Source: Halogranum rubrum (GTDB lineage Archaea; Halobacteriota; Halobacteria; Halobacteriales; Haloferacaceae). From it: 64,000 nucleotides of DNA. Of this stretch, positions 61,468-64,000 are shown piece by piece. Below the pieces are notes generated by a model, which worked only from the letters and a program-made list of their open reading frames with translations, was not told where the DNA came from and ran no database searches. Numbering within the stretch: position 1 is the stretch's first letter; each line of letters opens with the position of its first letter. Position numbers and translations under genes: made by a program. The DNA lies in NCBI RefSeq assembly GCF_900114455.1, contig NZ_FOTC01000001.1, positions 1,017,058 to 1,081,057 on the forward strand, in the 5' to 3' direction.

Positions 61468-62922
61468 ATGCGTAACGTCGGTCTCATCGTCCTCGACACC
61501 GTTCGCAAAGACTACTTCGACGAGTACGCCCCCCGACTACAGGCGCTCTCCGACACCTCGATGACGCAGTGTCGGGCCGCCAGTTCGTGGAGTACGCCGA
61601 GTCACACCAGTCTGTTCACGGGCAAACTTCCCTCGGAACACGGCGTTCACTCGGAGAGCTTCGACGCCTCGTTCAGTTTCGAGCAGTTCGACGTCGAGGA
61701 CACGTTCCTCGGTGACCTACCCGAGCATCGAACGCTCGGCCTGAGCGCCAACTCCTACATCAACACGGCGTTCGGCTTCGACACGCTGTTCGACGAGTTC
61801 TACGACTTCTCTATCGGGTCGCACACCAACGAAACCCTGTTCACCGACGGACTCGTCGTTCAGGAGTACATGAAGTCGACGGACGAACCGAGCGCGGCCA
61901 AGCGCTATCTCGGGTTCCTGAAGGCCTGTGCGGCCCACGACAAGCCGCTCAAAAGTGTCGCGAACGGCGTCTGGTCCCAGATCGGCCACACCGTGAAGGA
62001 CCTGCCCGTTCCGGAGTTCGTCGACGACGGCGCGAGCAACATCGTGAAGACGGCGACGGAGCGCTCGACGGCGGGCGACGAACCCGTCTTCCTCTTCACG
62101 AACTTCATGGACGCGCACACGCCGCTGCGGAATCTCGTCCAGTACGACCAGTCGCTGCACTCGGTTCCGAACTCGTGGAGTTCGCGCAAACTCGACAAGT
62201 GGGAACTGAACAAGGACAAGGCGGCGACGTCGGAGTACACCGACAACTACCGCCAACTCTACGCCGCCTCCATCGACTACCTCGACCGCGTCGTCTCACA
62301 GTTCCTCGTCGAACTGATGGCCAAATCCGAGGAGGAGTGGACGTTCGTCGTCATCTCCGACCACGGCCACAACCTCGGCGACGACGCCGACGACGGCCTG
62401 TTCCACCACACCGGCAGCATGTCGGAGGGTATCCAGCACACGCCGTGTGAGATTATCAACGCGCCCGACGGCTCTGCGAAGGAGATTACCGACTACGTCT
62501 CGCACATCGACCTCACCGACCTGATTCCGAAACTCGCGGCCGACGAGCCGATTCCGGAGGACTTCGGCCACGACCACGTCGTCGCCGAGACTATCGGCCT
62601 GCTGGGCCACGGCGACCGGACGTGGGGCCACGAGTTCACTGAGGAGGACCACGAGTTCTGGAACCGGATGATTCGTGTCGCTTACGAGGGCGAGACGAAA
62701 CTCCAGTGGGACTCCCTCGGCGAGTGTATCGAGTACGAACTCGACCACGACCGACCGTCGTGGCAGCGTGAGGTCGCTCGTCACAGCGGGCCGCCGCCGG
62801 AAGTGACCGCGCTGTTCGACACGCCGCTCGACGAGTACAAGAAGGCCGCTGCGGCCGGCGAACAGGACATGGAGTTCGACGAAGACGTCGAGGAGCAACT
62901 GAAAGAACTGGGGTATCTGTAG
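61468..62922 (+). CDS. Sulfatase/alkaline-phosphatase-fold hydrolase
   Basis: A 484-residue enzyme of the alkaline phosphatase superfamily. Seen: metal-site start VGLIVLDTVRKDYFDEYAP, the nucleophile region SSWSTPSHTSLFTGKLPSEH where the usual Cys/Ser-x-Pro-x-Arg reads S-T-P-S-H, and VVISDHGHNLGDD near the C-terminus. It may act on sulfated or phosphorylated surface sugars. The first base after its stop begins the next start, so it is cotranscribed with the asparagine-synthase-like gene. Confidence 0.85.
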   Translation: MRNVGLIVLDTVRKDYFDEYAPRLQALSDTSMTQCRAASSWSTPSHTSLFTGKLPSEHGVHSESFDASFSFEQFDVEDTFLGDLPEHRTLGLSANSYINTAFGFDTLFDEFYDFSIGSHTNETLFTDGLVVQEYMKSTDEPSAAKRYLGFLKACAAHDKPLKSVANGVWSQIGHTVKDLPVPEFVDDGASNIVKTATERSTAGDEPVFLFTNFMDAHTPLRNLVQYDQSLHSVPNSWSSRKLDKWELNKDKAATSEYTDNYRQLYAASIDYLDRVVSQFLVELMAKSEEEWTFVVISDHGHNLGDDADDGLFHHTGSMSEGIQHTPCEIINAPDGSAKEITDYVSHIDLTDLIPKLAADEPIPEDFGHDHVVAETIGLLGHGDRTWGHEFTEEDHEFWNRMIRVAYEGETKLQWDSLGECIEYELDHDRPSWQREVARHSGPPPEVTALFDTPLDEYKKAAAAGEQDMEFDEDVEEQLKELGYL

Positions 62923-64000
62923 ATGGTTGGGGTCTGTGGCGCACTCGGTGACCACGCGGCACTCCCGCCGGCGTTCACCGACTCGGTTACACACCGCGAC
63001 GAAGAAGAGCGAGTCACCGTCGACGACGACGGCTTCTCGCTCCACGGGTCGTTCCACTCGCTGCTCGCGGGCGACCAGCCCGCGACGGCCGCCGACGGCG
63101 ACGTCCGAATCTGGGTCTGGGGCGACGTGTACGGCTACGACAGCGGGTCGGAGCACGTCGCTCGCTCGAACGGACGCGGCGGGAGTGCCGCGTTCTGTGC
63201 GCGTCTCTACGACGCACTCGGGATGGAGTTCGTCGCCGGACTCAACGGTGGCTACGCACTCGTCGTCCACGACGTGGCCGAGGACACCGTGTCGTTCGTC
63301 ACAGACCGCATCGCAACCCGACCCATCTTCTACACCCGCGCCGACGACGGGGCGTTCGTCTTCTCGTCGGCGTCACAGTCACTCGCGGCGTATCCCGGTA
63401 TCGACACCGAGTTCGTCCTCCCGTACCTCTACGAGTATCTCGAACTCAGGCGCGTGTTCGGCGTCAAGACGCCGCTCGACGGTATCGAGGAACTGCCCCC
63501 CGCGTCCGTCGTCACGGTCGACCTCGACGACCTGTCGACGGAGACGTGGACCTACTGGACGCCCTCGTACGAACCGGTCGACAAACCGTTCTCGACGTAT
63601 CTCGAGGAGTTCACCGAGACGATTCAGGAGGTCTTCGCCGAGTGGACGGACGACGACCTGGACTACGGTCTCCTGTTGAGTGGTGGGAGCGACTCACGAC
63701 TCATCCAAGCGGCGATGGACCAGCCGATGGCGGCGTTCCACAACGCCGACTTCATGAGTCGCGAGGCGAAGATTGCGCGCCGGGCGGCGACGGTCAACGG
63801 TGACGAGTTCCACCTCCTCGAACGCGACGAGGACTACGACGCCCGCCTGCTGGAAGACGCGCCGAAGATATCGAACTTCAGCGGCTGGTTCGACCAGGCG
63901 TACTTCAGTGGCTTCGAAGACGACATCGTCGAGAACTGCGACATGCTCGTCGCAGGACTCTACGCCGACATGCTGTTCGGTGGCCACCCCTTCGCGAAGC
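62923..64000 (+). CDS. Asparagine-synthase-like protein, truncated by the window end
   Basis: At least 359 residues; the gene runs past the window. The N-terminal part is a class II amidotransferase-like domain (VWGDVYGYDSG, NGGYALVVHDVAEDTVSFVT). The synthase domain follows with the PP-loop YGLLLSGGSDSRLIQAAM for ATP. The starting MVGVCGALG has a Cys at residue 5, not at residue 2 as in true glutamine-dependent enzymes, so glutaminase activity is doubtful. ATG 62923 follows the sulfatase-like stop at once. Such pairs are frequent in haloarchaeal surface-sugar gene regions. Confidence 0.85.
   Translation, partial: MVGVCGALGDHAALPPAFTDSVTHRDEEERVTVDDDGFSLHGSFHSLLAGDQPATAADGDVRIWVWGDVYGYDSGSEHVARSNGRGGSAAFCARLYDALGMEFVAGLNGGYALVVHDVAEDTVSFVTDRIATRPIFYTRADDGAFVFSSASQSLAAYPGIDTEFVLPYLYEYLELRRVFGVKTPLDGIEELPPASVVTVDLDDLSTETWTYWTPSYEPVDKPFSTYLEEFTETIQEVFAEWTDDDLDYGLLLSGGSDSRLIQAAMDQPMAAFHNADFMSREAKIARRAATVNGDEFHLLERDEDYDARLLEDAPKISNFSGWFDQAYFSGFEDDIVENCDMLVAGLYADMLFGGHPFAK

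Noticed and set aside
1-64000. tRNA, rRNA and CRISPR arrays
   Set aside because: Reading both strands for T-arm-like GTTCAAATC or GTTCGAATC contexts, rRNA blocks and regular 28-37-base repeats gave no convincing candidate. A covariance search would be needed to exclude a small RNA gene.

Overview
The window is chromosomal DNA of an extremely halophilic archaeon (class Halobacteria, probably of the Haloferax/Halogeometricum kind). The evidence is high GC, very acidic proteins, Tat-lipobox signal peptides, many leaderless genes with a TATA-like box about 27 bases upstream of the start, a C50 carotenoid (bacterioruberin) gene set, and family markers such as HalOD1, HTH-10, an archaeal S8e, aIF5A and deoxyhypusine synthase. 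No rRNA, tRNA or CRISPR array was seen. The genus cannot be fixed from the sequence alone. || Layout. 0-5.3 kb: the end of a B12-dependent ribonucleotide reductase, a small zinc protein, then crtB converging on crtD-lyeJ-cruF. 5.4-11.3 kb: housekeeping and small conserved haloarchaeal genes ending in nurA. 11.3-14.2 kb: a lower-GC accessory islet with a 218-bp MITE-like element flanked by an 8-bp target duplication, a frameshifted RelE-type toxin with its RHH antitoxin, a VapC-like PIN toxin with a 50-residue antitoxin, a lipoprotein, and six copies of a short degenerate motif. 14.2-16.6 kb: herA, so the islet lies between nurA and herA. 16.5-16.9 kb: a tandem array of hairpin repeats whose stems change in a compensated way. 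16.9-24.7 kb: dehydrogenase, UspA, nitroreductase, and the hypusine set (aIF5A, agmatinase-like enzyme, deoxyhypusine synthase). 24.7-29.8 kb: an amino-acid or peptide uptake cassette (DUF1611, HTH-10 regulator, APC permease, M20 peptidase, Nudix) with a shared palindrome in front of two promoters. 29.9-36.5 kb: mixed accessory genes (CapA lipoprotein, CrtI-like oxidoreductase, pectin methylesterase, cupin, GIY-YIG-like protein, alpha/beta hydrolase). 36.7-48.5 kb: transporters, a Kv-type channel, a spermidine-synthase-like membrane protein, a CAP-domain secreted protein behind a phased TTCGAAT array, an NhaC antiporter and a histidine kinase. 48.7-52.9 kb: a cytochrome c oxidase cluster with fused subunits I and III. 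|| The most notable region is 53.0-59.7 kb. It is a complete adenosylcobalamin-dependent diol/glycerol dehydratase locus: three dehydratase subunits read one way and both reactivase subunits read the other way. It is flanked by a DUF336/HbpS protein on one side and a PduO-type cobalamin adenosyltransferase on the other, that is, the two halves of a bacterial PduO as separate genes. The shared 228-bp divergent promoter region carries a TTCACA-N6-TGTGAA palindrome. No microcompartment shell protein, aldehyde dehydrogenase or propanol dehydrogenase lies beside it, so what happens to the aldehyde product is open. Together with the class II ribonucleotide reductase at the left end this gives two B12-dependent systems in one window. 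The right end (61.5-64 kb) holds an alkaline-phosphatase-fold hydrolase and a truncated asparagine-synthase-like gene, a pair that suggests the start of a surface-polysaccharide region.
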